A stretch of DNA of 64,000 nt, from the NCBI GenBank assembly GCA_964017045.1, contig OZ024808.1, positions 28,986,495 through 29,050,494 on the forward strand. The letters are read 5' to 3'. The notes below the pieces were generated by a model that was not told the origin of the DNA, searched no databases, and saw only the letters and a program-made list of their open reading frames with translations. The translations under genes were made by a program, and so were the position numbers. The DNA comes from Omphiscola glabra. Taxonomy: Eukaryota; Mollusca; Gastropoda; Lymnaeidae. This document shows positions 50,247-61,950 of this stretch, piece after piece (positions within the stretch are counted from its first letter, which is position 1; each line of letters starts with the position of its first letter).

Positions 50247-53200
50247 TTATAAATCCGTTTTCTTTCTGTCAGCATGGACCAGACAGGTCAGCAGCACGAA
50301 GATCAGGTACAGCCCGACCATGACCCACTCAATGATGACCAAGACGAAGGTGAAGTCTGTCAGCACCGTATTGCACGTCAGGCAGGCTTCGCCGATGAAT
50401 TCCTCTGTGCTGTTGACCACACTGACACTCGGGGCGGTGGAGTTTTCACAGTGTCCATGGGCGTAGATAATGTTTCTCACCTGCACAACCCAAACTGTTC
50501 CTGAGAGATATTGATAGAGATACGTGGTCAATTACGTTAGAGGTGATCATCTGAAAAAAGCGGGTGTGGATTATATTCAACAATCTCTTTTATATAAATT
50601 TTGCTTCTGGTTCGTCCCGCTTCCTCTTCACAAACCGTCACACCCCTTTTTTCCTCCACTTATTTTATGTTAATAGTACTGAGTGAAAAAAGCTGTCACG
50701 CAGCGAGCTTTCATGACGGACGTCTGAACTCCGTTAAAAGGTTGATTTGTTTTTTCTTTAGAGATGGGCGACTATTATAGCAATCAATAACGAGCTACAG
50801 GTAGAGTGTAGGACTGTCTGTAGGACTGTATGAGGACTGTCTGTAGGACTTTCTGAGGACTGACTGTAGGACTGTCTGTAATACTGTCTGTAGGACTGTA
50901 TGAGGACTGTCTGTAGGACTTTCCAAAGACTGACTGTAGGGCTGTCTGTAGGACTGTACGAGGACTGACTGTAGGACTGTCTGAAGGACTGTCTGTAGGA
51001 CTGTCTGTAGGACTGTCTGTAGGACTGTCTGTAGGACTGACTGTAGGACTTTATGAGGACTGTCTGTAGGACTGTATGAGGATTGACCGTTGGCTGTCTG
51101 TGGGATTATTGTTTTAAGGGCCAGAAGATCGGGTGTAGGAGTATCCGTAGGACTGTTGTTTAAAGGACGGCAGGTATTATCGTGAAGGAGAAGTAAACTT
51201 GTTCTGGAGCACTTGGACCCCCGGGTATTTTCTCAGAATACCCGGACCCGGTGTAAAAACAACTGCACCCGGTTAAGCCTTATCAAGATAAATAAACTAT
51301 GTGAAGTTCAGAGTTGAGTAAGTATTGACTCGTATCTTGTGTTGTCATATGTGCTATTTGCTGTCTGCGTGTGCGGGGATAGTGGTAGTATGTTAGTTCT
51401 TTCAAAGGGGCAGTGATACCGTTTCTAGTCAGATCCCTATGGACAGTGATACCATTTCTAGTCAGATCCCTATGGACAGTGATACCGTTTCTAGTCAGAT
51501 CCCTATGGACAGTGATACCATTTCTAGTCAGATCCCTATGGACAGTGATACCGTTTCTAGTCAGATCCCTATGGACAGTGATACCGTTTCTAGTCAGATC
51601 CCTATGGACAGTGATACCGTTTCTAGTCAGATCCCTATGGACAGTGATACCGTTTCTAGTCAGATCCCTATGGACAGTGATACCGTTTCTAGTCAGATCC
51701 CTATGGACAGTGATACCATTTCTAGTCAGATCCTTATGGACAGTGATACCGTTTCTAGTCAGATCCCAATGGACAGTTCTAGTCAGATACCTATGGACAG
51801 TGATACCGTTTCTAGTCAGATCCCAATGGACAGTTCTAGTCAGATCCCAATGGACAGTTCTAGTCAGATCCCAATGGACAGTTCTAGTCAGATCCCAATG
51901 GACAGTTCTAGTCAGATCCCAATGGACAGTTCTAGTCAGATCCCAATGGACAGTTCTAGTCAGATCCCAATGGACAGTTCTAGTCAGATCCCAATGGACA
52001 GTTCTAGTCAGATCCCAATGGACAGTTCTAGTCAGATCCCTAACACTTCCATCGTTTTTTAAGTCATTGATCCCTTTTTTTTTAAACAGATCGAGGAAAA
52101 TCTTCTTCTCACCCCAAAGCTCACAGTACACTATTCTGATTCTGCACTCAGAGATAAATTACACATTGCAGTTTCATGTGGTTCTAAGTACAACACATTG
52201 ATTTGTTTTTCGACCCCCCCCCCACGTGCCAAGTACAATTTTTTGGAGTGTTGTTTACCCCGTATTTGGAGTGGAGATTTCCCCAGCAGACCGACCAAAA
52301 TGTCTCGACTAATTTCACGTTGACTTAGCAGACGCAAGCCACACAATGTCACAGTCAACCCCCGGGGGGTCGTGTATTAACAAAATCTATGCCCCGACTT
52401 ATATCACAGCGAAACCCCATCACTTTAATGTCATCTGGTGGAGTCATAGATTTAGAATAAAAAATGTCTTGTCAAATTCAGACGCCCCCACCCCCAGATA
52501 TTCAGACTCTCCCAGATATTCAGACTCTCCCAGAAATTCAGACTTTCCCATATATTCCGACTCTCCCAGAAATTCAGACCCTTCCAGAAATTCAGATCCT
52601 CCCAGAAATTCAGACCCTCCCAGAAATTCAGACCCTCCCAGATATTCAGACTCTCCCGGAAATTCAGACTCTCCCAGAAATTCAGACTCTCCCAGAAATT
52701 CAGACACCCGCCCCAGAAATTCAGACACCCAGACACCACATACAAGCCAAAACACGACACGTTCGCTGTTAAACGCAACATATTATGTTGGAAAAATGTC
52801 AACTACTTCAGACACTACCACCTCGCGACTCACCACAGACAAGCCACAACCACTGCGCGACTCACCACAGACAAGCCACACCACTTCGCGACTCACCACA
52901 GACAAGCCACACCACTTCGCGACTCACCACAGACAAGCAACACCACTTCGCGACTCAACACAGACAAGCCACACCACTTCGCGACTCACCACAGACAAGC
53001 CACACCACTTCGCGACTCACCACAGACAAGCCACACCACTTCGCGACTCACCACAGACAAGCCACACCACCTCGCGACTCACCACAGACAAGCCACACCA
53101 CCTCGTGACTCACACAGACAAGCCACACCACTTCGCGACTCACAACAGACAAGCCACACAACCTCGCGACTCACCACAGACAAGCCACACCACTTCGCGA

Positions 53201-56200
53201 CTCACCACAGACAAGCCACACCACTTCTCGACTCACCACAGACAAGCCACAACCACTGCGCGACTCACCACAGACAAGCCACACCACTTCGCGACTCACC
53301 ACAGACAAGCCACACCACTTCGCGACTCACCACAGACAAGCCACACCACTTCGCGACTCACCACAGACAAGCCACACCACTTCGTGACTCAACACAGACA
53401 AGCCACACCACTTCGCGACTCACCACAGACAAGCCACACCACTTCGCGACTCACCACAGACAAGCCACACCACTTCGCGACTCACCACAGACAAGCCACA
53501 CCACTTCGCGACTCACCACAGACAAGCCACACCACTTCGCGACTCACAACAGACAAGCCACACCACTTTGCGACTCACCACAGACAAGCCACACCACCTC
53601 GCGACTCACCACAGACAAGCCACACCACTTCGCGACTCACCACAGACAAGCCACACCACCTCGCGACTCACCACAGACAAGCCACACCACCTCGCGACTC
53701 ACCACAGACAAGCCACACCACCTCGCGACTCACACAGACAAGCCACACCACTTCGTGACTCACCACAGACAAGCCACACCACCTCGCGACTCACCACAGA
53801 CAAGCCACACCACCTCGCGACTCACCACAGACAAGCCACACCACCTCGCGACTCACCACAGACAAGCCACACCACCTCGAAGACACCCGCCAGCGTCCGC
53901 AGACACGTCAGAGCACATCTCTTGGTCTTGCCGTCACGCTCGTTCTGTTTGTAGCAGCAGCTGATGCCCAGGGCACATGTCGTGCCCACGATGAGAAACA
54001 CGGGAAGCAGAGACTGGAGGTCACACGAGCTGAAGTAGATAACACCTGAGGTGAAACAACAAGTTTAATGAGGTGAAACAACAGGTTTCATGAGGTGAAA
54101 CAAGTTTGATGAGGTGAAACAACAAGTTTGATGAGGTGAAACAACAAGTTTGATGAGGTGAAACAACACGTTTGTTGAGGTGAAAAACCACGTTTGATGA
54201 GGTGAAACAACACGTTTGTTGAGGTGAAAAACCACGTTTGATGAGGTGAAACAACAAGTTTGATGAGGTGAAACAACAAGTTTGATGAGGTGAAACAACA
54301 AGTTTGATGAGGTGAAACAACAAGTTTGACGAGGTGAAACAACAAGTTTGATCAAGTGGGAAGACGGATGTTGTAGATTCAGGGGCGTACTCTTGAGGGG
54401 GACCATGCGAAGGAAAATGGCGTCCCCGTCGTTTCATTGATAAATGATACCCTTACACACCCATATACATATGTATGTATGTATGTATGTATATTGTTAT
54501 GTATACACATATTTTAAAAGATTTCGTCGAAAGGAATAACTATTTTGGCTACCTCTGATGTTGCCGCTCGCAACAAATCCCGTATATGTATAACGAGTCG
54601 CTACATTTTAAAGAAAGACTCAGAAAACATCATGCAGGCTTAGCGTGTGCAGACCTAGCGTGTGCAGGCTTAGCGTGTGCAGACCTAGCGTTTGCAGACT
54701 TAGCGTGTGCAGACCTAGCGTTTGCAGTCTTAGCGTGTGCAGACCTAGCGTTTGCAGACTTAGCGTGTGCAGACCTAGCGTGTGCAGACCTAGCGTGTGC
54801 AGACCTAGCGTGTGCAGACCTAGCGTTTGCAGACTTAGCGTGTGCAGACCTAGCGTGTGCAGACCTAGCGTTTGCAGACTTAGCGTGTGCAGACCTAGCG
54901 TTTGCAGACTTAGCGTGTGCAGACCTAGCGTGTGCAGACCTAGCGTGTGCAGACCTAGCGTGTGCAGACCTAGCGTTTGCAGACTTAGCGTGTGCAGACT
55001 AGTTCCAAATTGAAAATAATATATAAATAAAATTAAACAATTTGATGCAAGGTGAAATATTTTGTGTGTGATCTCTTCTATTCGGTGACCTATTCTACTT
55101 AGTGACCTATTCTACTTAGTGACCTATTCTACTTAGTGACATATTCTACTTAGTGACCTATTCTACTTAGTGACCTATCATATTTAGTGACCTATCATAT
55201 CTATCATATTTAGTGACCTATTCTATTTAGTGACCTACTCTATTTAGCGACCTATCATATCTATCATATTTAGTGACCTACTCTATTTAGCGACCTATCA
55301 TATCTATCATATTTAGTGACCTATTCTATTTAGTGACCTGTTCTATTTAGTGACCTATCATATTTAGTGACCTATTCTATTTAGCGAACTATTCTATTTA
55401 GTGACCTATTCTACTGAGTGACCTTTCATTTTAGTGACATATTCTATTTATTGACCTATCATATTTAGTGACCAATTCTATTTAGTGACCTATCATATCT
55501 AGTTACCTATTCTATTTACTGACCTATCATATTTAGTGACCTATTCTATTTAGTGACCTATCATATTTAGTGACCTATTCTATTTAGTGACGTATCATAT
55601 TTAGTTACCTATTCTATTTAGTGACCTATCATATTTAGTGACCTATTCTATTTAGTGACCTATCATATTTAGTGACCTATTCTATTTAGTGACCTATCAT
55701 ATCTAGTGACCTATTCTATGTAGTGACCTATCATATTTAGTGACCTATTCTATTTAGTGACCTATCATATTTAGTGACCTATTCTATTTAGTGACCTATC
55801 ATTTCTAGTTACCTATTCTATTTAGTGACCTATCATATTTAGTGACCTATTCTACTTAGTGATCTTTTATATTTAGTGACCTATCATATTTAGTGACCTA
55901 TTCTATTTAATGATTTCTTATATTTAGTGACGTATCATTTTTAGTGACCTATTCTATTATATATAGCAGTGGCGTAGCGAGCTTAACTCGCGCCCGGAGC
56001 ACAATACCTTTTTAGCGCCCCCAATACCTTTTTAGCGCCCCCAATACCTTTTTAGCGCCCCCCCTGTTCGAAAACCATACACTATTATAGTAAAATATAC
56101 CATTTGGCGCCCCATTGTGAGTAGCGCCCGGGGCATGATGCCCCCCTTGCCCCCCTCACTACGCCACTGATATATAGTGACCTGCTCCCCATAGGCTTGG

Positions 56201-58063
56201 ACTCGATTATTCAATTGTTTTTAAACAAGACAAAATCCTGTGGGGAAAGATACACCACGGTGTACTCACCTATGACCAGCTTGGCTATACCAAGGCCAAG
56301 GCCGCCCAGCAACAGCAAAAAGAAGAAGATGATTGTCGCTGAAAGGATGAAATAAAATGGTTCTATTGCCTTCAGAAAACAAAGGAAATGTCTTGAAACT
56401 GTTGGGTAAATTTGGGCGTGTTCACCAAGAAGCGTTGCCAGTGCAATCTCTCCTCACAGTTAATATAACAAGATGTACATTCAGAGCTCACATGAAGTAA
56501 ACAATGCTGCAACACAACTTTACTTACCTCTTTTTTAATACGCAACCCTTTACGAGTTATTTGATTGGTCTGGCACCCCTAAAATTATTTTACCAAGTCT
56601 CGCCCCTCCCCCTTTAAAAATCATTTCACCAAGTCTCACCCTCCTAAAAATCATTTTACCAAGTCTCAACCCCTACAATTTATCTTACCAAGTCACCCTC
56701 CTACAAATTATTTTACCAAGTAAATAAAAACTTTTTTTTTTTGACAACGCCCCCTTTTTTTTTGTACAGTGGTAACAATGCATTTTAAAATAATGTAGTA
56801 ATTGAATTAAAAAGAAAATGTTATAATTTTGAGAAAATAAACTGTTGCTTTATTACATGAAGGAAAATATTAACGAAGAATAAATAATTCTATCCTAACT
56901 TAAAAGCTATCGTTTGCTATGCCTTCTCACTCCAGGTTGGTAGACGCGGCTATAACCCTTGTACTTGTACATCTAATGGGATATTTTCAAACGTTTTTAT
57001 GGCGTATGTTGGATGGATAAGGAGAAGTAAGAAGAAAGAAAAGGAAAGAAAATAGAAAGGTGACAACAGGTCTAGTATGTGAGAAAACAAATATGAGTAT
57101 GAGGGAAAATGGAGGGGGTGGGTTTGGACAGCGGTGTATTGCCAAATTCGTAACAAAGGGTTCGCAGTTAGTATAAATTTTTATTTTTTTGAAATTAGTT
57201 CTTGATTTTAGGCATATTTTTGTTTTTAACTAACGGTTCGCACCAACCTGACCGAACCAGCTCCAAACCACCGCTGGATTTGGAGTAAAGAGGCAAGAGA
57301 CGTGGAAAGATAGAGAGAGATGGAGAGAAAGAAAGGGAAGGGGAGAGAGAGAAAGGGTGGAAATAGAGGGAGAGAGAGGGAAGGAGAGAGAGAGAAAGGG
57401 TGGAAATAGAGGGAGAGAGAGAGAGAGGGAAGGAGAGAGAGAGAAAGGGTGGAAATAGAGGGAGAGAGGGAAGGGGAGAGAGAGAGAGAGAGAGAGAGAA
57501 AGAGTGGAAATAGAGGGGGGGGGAGAGAGAGAGAAATTGGAAGGAATCCAAGGCATAATTGAGGGTGGGCAGAGAGCGATTGGAGATAAGCGGTTTGAAA
57601 GAAAAGAGTTTAATTAGAGCAGCGGGGGTCGAACGACCATTTCACAGGGGTCGCCTAAGACCTCGGAAAACACATATTCTACAGTTATGTAGTAGCAACG
57701 AAAATAATTGCGTGGTTGGGGGGTCGCGGCATTAGGAAGCTTGAGAACCACTGAATTAGAGAAAGATTGAGAGATGGCAGCAAATTAAAGGAGAGGAGAA
57801 GAAGAACGATAGAGTGATGAATGGCAGAGAGAGAGAGCGAGGGGGAGAAGATATACACATAAGGAGGTACAAGGAGGTGAAATATATATAGAGAGAGTGG
57901 GGATTGGACTGGTGAATGGCTTGATACTAAGATAAAAAGCAGACCGTCTTTGAAGTTTATACTTACCGTAAGCAAACCCTAAGCTGAGACAGGATGAGGA
58001 TACGTCACTCGACTCACTAGAAGAGTACTCTCTGATCCTCTTGATGCTATCTTTGAAATCCAT
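50247..58063 (-). CDS. Four-pass membrane protein, TMEM272-like, 4 exons, 202 aa
   Basis: Exons (minus strand): 57967-58063, 56270-56338, 53857-54045, 50247-50500; all introns are phase 1 with GT-AG ends, and the sum of 609 nt gives 202 codons plus TAA. Exon 1 encodes a Ser-rich cytosolic head (MDFKDSIKRIREYSSSES). Exon 2 is almost entirely one membrane helix (FFFLLLLGGLGLGIAKLVI). Exon 3 holds a CDLQSLLP motif then a second helix (VFLIVGTTCALGISCC), a basic loop (KQNERDGKTKR) and the start of a third helix that continues across the junction as LVCG-TVWVVQV. Exon 4 adds a loop with two N-x-S/T sequons and CLTCNTVL, a fourth helix (FVLVIIEWVMVGLYLIFVLL) and a basic tail KKTDL. The order DC-x-Q-x-LP, helix, CG-x-VWV, C-x-x-VL resembles TMEM272-like proteins; that family name is from memory of the pattern and its function is unknown. 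Start ATG has G at -3 and +4. Introns 2 and 3 are packed with minisatellites, one overlapping the exon 3 donor. Confidence 0.82.
50810..51090. repeat. Degenerate GACTGTCTGTAG repeats
   Basis: Irregular tandem of GGACTGTCTGTA and GGACTGTATGA units, length variable. In intron 3. Confidence 0.85.
51405..52045. repeat. Compound 33-bp / 24-bp minisatellite
   Basis: First about 11 units of 33 bp (CAGTGATACCGTTTCTAGTC plus AGATCCCTATGGA), then about 10 units of 24 bp lacking GATACCGTT and with CCAATGGA; one 33-bp unit lies among the 24-bp ones near 51780-51830. In intron 3; frames open because both lengths are multiples of 3. Confidence 0.95.
52490..52735. repeat. 18-bp minisatellite
   Basis: About 13 units of CCAGAAATTCAGACTCTC with ATATT/AAATT variants. 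In intron 3. Confidence 0.93.
52845..53880. repeat. 31-bp minisatellite containing the exon 3 splice donor
   Basis: About 33 units. In gene orientation a unit is AGGTGGTGTGGCTTGTCTGT followed by G|GTGAGTCGCG, i.e. the last bases of exon 3 and its donor. Most units are identical; a few lose 3 bp or vary at single bases. Because 31 is not a multiple of 3, long plus-strand ORFs cycling three frames arise; these are artefacts. Confidence 0.95.
54046..54352. repeat. 22-bp minisatellite abutting the exon 3 acceptor
   Basis: About 13 units of (gene orientation) AAACTTGTTGTTTCACCTCA plus two bases. The exon-proximal unit ends CTCAG|G, the real acceptor; the others end CTCATC or similar. ORFs here are artefacts. 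Confidence 0.95.
54632..55000. repeat. 15-bp minisatellite
   Basis: About 24 units of TAGCGTGTGCAGACC and the variant with TTTGCAGACT. In intron 2 of the membrane protein gene. Reading frames (ACADL repeats) are artefacts. Confidence 0.95.
55072..55958. repeat. 17-bp minisatellite with dimeric higher-order structure
   Basis: About 50 units of TATTTAGTGACCTAT preceded by TC or CA; through much of the array (about 55340-55800) the two variants alternate, giving a 34-bp dimer. Interrupted at its right end by a hAT MITE, after which a final TATATAGTGACC stub remains. Confidence 0.95.
55967..56169. mobile_element. Second copy of the same hAT MITE, inserted in a minisatellite
   Basis: Same CAGTGGCGTAGCGAG / CTACGCCACTG ends in opposite orientation to 43298-43483, with an extra copy of a CAATACCTTTTTAGCGCCCC unit. 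Target duplication ATATATAG at 55959-55966 and 56170-56177, perfect. Confidence 0.9.
57300..57540. repeat. GA-rich purine tract with about 60-bp periodicity
   Basis: Plus strand almost wholly purine, with repeating GAGAGAGAAAGGGTGGAAAT and AGAGGGAGAGAG blocks. In intron 1 of the membrane protein gene. Confidence 0.9.
57621..57753. mobile_element. Truncated relative of the CAGCGGTTCTCAAC MITE
   Basis: Shares GGGGTCGAACGACC, GGGGTCGCCTAAGACC and ends TTGAGAACCACTG; the left terminus is lost. In intron 1 of the four-pass membrane protein gene. Confidence 0.75.
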
Positions 58064-58989
58064 CTCAGGCAGACGAGTGTCAACAAAACACGAGCAAGAT
58101 TTACCAACGTTAACGTTATGCTTTGTCGCGTTTGACTGAGTTATTTACTTTTCCTTCCTTGTTTACAGTTATTACAATTTGCTGTCAATACTCTAGTATT
58201 AGTAGTTCTAGCCACAGAATCCAGTAGTTGTCCTAGCTTTCCATCCATTTGTTGGATCTCGCAGGAATATACTATTACTTCTGTGATTCTTGTGTTTGTC
58301 TTCGCCCCACTCACTCTTTAAAACCGTCCCAATGTTTTATGTCTAATTCACCAGTTAGTTAATCTACGCACACACACTGCACGTGCTTTGCCCCCCTTTT
58401 GTGGCCCTGGTCGTATCGCAGTTTTGAGCAGGTAATCGCCAACACCTTCAGCTGCCTGACTCTCAATCCGTAGAATGGCACCACTAAACGAGTGACTCTC
58501 AAAGCGTAGAATGGCGCCACTAAAAGAATTAGAACACACAGATTTCGACAAGAATAAAACACAAATTGCCTCAGCTGGGGGTTCCCACACTCACGAACAA
58601 TCGACCAATCGCCGAATACGGTTAACTTTGTTAAACAACAACAACACGACCAGTGCGCATCAAGAGATTGTCAGATTAACTCACCCGGTATGTTTACGCC
58701 TGGTATAATTCCTCGTATTGTATTAATAGAATTGTATCTACGACCTTGACCTATTACACGCTGGGGGGTTTTGAGATTTCCCGTTAGCATGCTTCCGACT
58801 AAAAAAAACAACAACAACAACATATTCCGCTAAAGCTCTACAGAAAAAAAGAGAAACCTAAATTCACTTTGGCATAAGAGTTATTTTGATACATTAGAAG
58901 AACTAGGCAATAAACGAAAAGGATTTCGCGATGTAACTATCAATGGTTTTGAAGAGGATACTTCACTGCGGCTTCAAGTACTTCTCAGC

Positions 58990-59095
58990 GATGGCATTAA
59001 AAGAAGTGTGGGTTGGAACGCAGGGGGGCAATAGATGCGAATGTATCAAGTGTAGTGACCTCAACTGTTGCTTTTGGAAGATCTAATCCACTCTA
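58990..59095 (-). mobile_element. Short remnant of the same LINE 3' end
   Basis: Contains GCAATAGATGCGAATGTATC and AAGTGTAGTGACCTCAACTG, matching the reverse complement of 7880-7960. Too short to say more. Confidence 0.6.
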
Positions 59096-60664
59096 GTGAT
59101 AGTTATTATTTACTGGGGAAATATTTAACAACAACATTAATGTCAAGTGCGGCGTTGGCATCCATGACCCCCAGCGTTATCAGCATCCGCCCCTCTCATT
59201 TAGCCCCCACCCCCAAACCCTTTTCAGACGTTAAATTTGATACCACAAAACGTGGTTAAAGTGACCGCCCTTATCATCAAGGGAATTTATGCGTTTTGCT
59301 GAGTGCCATGTTTATTTCCCCCTTCGCTTCCAAATGATAAAAGCACAGGCTTATGTTTCAGAATAGTTCTGTACTAAATGTTTCCTGACTGGGATGCACA
59401 GGACCTATTGCTTCACTCCACACCTCATTTAAATAAAATCAAAGCTACAAGGTGTTGTTTGAAAAGACTATACATTAAAAGAAATAGAAGAGCACTATAT
59501 GCTTCTCTCCTTACACTAATTCCCCCCCCCCGGGTCAACCGCTCTTTCCTTGCTTTTCAGAGTCATAGCATTTCCAGGCCAGCCATGGTTAAAGTGAAAC
59601 CATTGCGTTTATCACCAAGTGCCTGGGACAAGGCCACACGTGGTTTTAGCCTAACCTATCACAGTACCAACAAGTCTCAAAATAATCATTTCATGTTATA
59701 GGTGTTTAATCATGTACTTTGTGTGTCTCCCCCCCCCTCCCCCCCCCCCCAAAAAAAAACCACACAAAAATTTATTTTTCTTCTCAGACGGATAGAATTA
59801 CGGTAGAGGGAGTTAACCGAGTCTGGTAAATATCCACTTGAACACATTATGCAAATGGTGGGCGAGGATTTCATCATTTTTTTTCTCTCCCTTTCTCGTT
59901 TCTAAAAGTTAAACGTTTTTATTTTTTTTCAGTCATAGACAATTTAATCAATTATTTTTTTAAAAGAAAAAGTGGGAAATTCCCATCTACAATTATTTTT
60001 GTATCATCCCCCCTCCCCAAAATATTATAAAAATAATATTTCAAAAACCTAATTGTTAAGTCACGGTGAGCACAAGTTCTTGGCCAAGTCCTGATTTTTA
60101 ATGTAAGATCAATTAAAGTATTCGTTGAATAGCATTTCTGTTTGTTTTAGCCAATTAAACCATCATAATAATTAGCAATTTACAAACAACTGTTTCGGGG
60201 AAAACCTTTTTTAAAAAAACCCGTAGTCAGATATTGACGTTATATTAAATTACCAGACTGGCTGATTTTGGGCAGCGTATCCGTGACGTCATTTGCGTGG
60301 ATTCACTCCCCTTTTTTTAAAATTAGAGTTACATTTTCATTAATGTGACGGAGGCAAATTTTGGGCAAATTTTTATTGGTTAATTAATTATAATTTTTAA
60401 AATTTCATTGGTTGGCCTATTAAATATCTTAAGATAATCTTAGAGGGTGAGCACGCTGTGTTTCATTAATTTTTGGATATTCTTTTGGTTGGAACCTGAA
60501 ATAAAGTGTGTAAAAGTGTATTCCATGAAAATGTAAGTTGGGTTTTCATTACTTCTTTATTTTATAATTAATTTGGCCATTTTTCTTTGTTTTTTTTAAA
60601 TTTTCCTACTTTTCAGGGTCAAAGCCCAGCGCCACGTTAGGCTAAGGAGAGTGTCAAAACGCTG

Positions 60665-60860
60665 GTTCCGATAGGGTCAAAACCCTGTTAGGGAGAGGGT
60701 CAAAACCCTGTTAGGGAGAGGGTCAAAACCCTGTTAGGGAGAGGGTCAAAACCCTGTTAGGGAGAGGGTCAAAACCCTGTTAGGGAGAGGGTCAAAACTC
60801 TGTTAGGGAGAAAGTCAAAACCCTGTTAGGGAGAGGGTCAAAACCCTGTTAGGGAGGAAT
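60665..60860. repeat. 23-bp minisatellite, about 9 units
   Basis: GGGTCAAAACCCTGTTAGGG plus AGA; each unit has an internal GGGT..ACCC palindrome. Confidence 0.95.
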
Positions 60861-60975
60861 TTAGGGTTCAGGTTAGGGTGAGGGATAGATTTAGATCATT
60901 TTTTCATTTTTAAAAACTTTTTATTCGTAATTTTAGCAAAAACATGAGTTATTTTATTTTTCCACGGCCGCCATC

Positions 60976-61040
60976 TTGGTTGTCCCGACCCGTGAACACG
61001 TAAAAGTTCGCGGGTCGGGGCAACCAAGATGGCGGCCATG
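60976..61040. repeat. Long near-perfect hairpin
   Basis: CCGCCATCTTGGTTG and CCCGACCCG on the left pair with CGGGTCGGGG and CAACCAAGATGGCGG on the right around a loop near ACGTAAAA; each arm is about 30 bp. GC-rich in AT-rich surroundings. Confidence 0.85.
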
Positions 61041-61554
61041 GTAAAAGACGCGGATATCTTTCCCAAAATTTCCTAAAGACTTTTTGTTTTGTTTTTAAAT
61101 TCAGAAATATTCAACTTCTCAGCCTTCTGCAAGTGTTAAAAATAGGATTGCACCGATTAGTGAATTCGAAGATTAAGGACTAATTAATCAGCCTCGGATA
61201 GTCGTACGATGTTGATTAATTCTTTTGTGTATAGCTTTGTAATGTCATTTTCGATGTCTGATTATAAATTATGGGCAGGCTTACATTATTTACAGTATTT
61301 TATAAAGCGTATAATATATTACAATATATTATATAAAACATGTAATCACAATTTAAAGAGCTTTTATTTGGGTTAAGGCAGTGTTTCCAAACGTATGGCG
61401 TACGCCCTACTGGGGGCCTATTTGAAGATAATGGGGGGAGGGAGGCATATTGGCTCTGAGAGATAAGGAGTTATTTATGTTTCAAGCAGCGTTGGACAGG
61501 ACCTCTTTATGTTTTAGCACTTTCACTGGATGGCGTGAAGCATTTGATGATTGG

Positions 61555-61950
61555 GTGGGGCAAGGGGGGCATGGGTCAAGAAACACTCAGTTACTGGGTC
61601 TGACCTACTGGTTAACCATGGGTCAAGAAACACTCAGTTACTGGTACTGATCTACTGGTTAACCATGGGTCAAGAAACACTAAGTTACTGGGACTGACCT
61701 ACTGGGTAACCAAGGGTCTAGAAACACTCAGTTACTGGGACTGACCTACTGATTAACCAAGGATCTAGAAACACTCAGTTACTGGGACTGATCTACTGGT
61801 TAACCAAGGATCTAGAAACACTCAATTACTGGGACTGACCTACTCGCTAACCAAGGGTCTAGAAACGCTCAGTTACTGGGACTGACCTACTGGTTAACCA
61901 TGGGTCAAGAAACACTCAGTTACTGGGACTGACTTACTGGTTAACCATAA
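61555..61950. repeat. 47-bp minisatellite, about 8 units
   Basis: GGGTCAAGAAACACTCAGTT plus ACTGGGACTGACCTACTGGT plus TAACCAT, with TCTAG variants in the middle units. Confidence 0.93.

Noticed and set aside
51283..52201. ORFs of 282, 262 and 207 codons on both strands
   Set aside because: 33-bp and 24-bp repeat units leave all frames open; purely repetitive.
52346..53964. 470-codon plus-strand ORF plus companions
   Set aside because: Produced by 18-bp and 31-bp arrays; lies antisense in intron 3 of the membrane protein gene.
54586..55013. Cys-rich repeat protein (ACADL / CRPSV repeats)
   Set aside because: 15-bp array artefact; nothing but repeat in the frame.
57195..57556. Ser/Leu/Pro-rich minus-strand ORFs of 118 and 108 codons
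   Set aside because: Translation of the GA-rich tract in intron 1 of the membrane protein gene.
59378..59701. 107-codon plus-strand ORF
   Set aside because: No domain, crosses a poly-C run, and lies in otherwise non-coding DNA.
60665..60860. Interstitial telomere repeat, because of TTAGGG in each unit
   Set aside because: TTAGGG occurs once per 23-bp unit by chance of the unit sequence; there is no (TTAGGG)n run.
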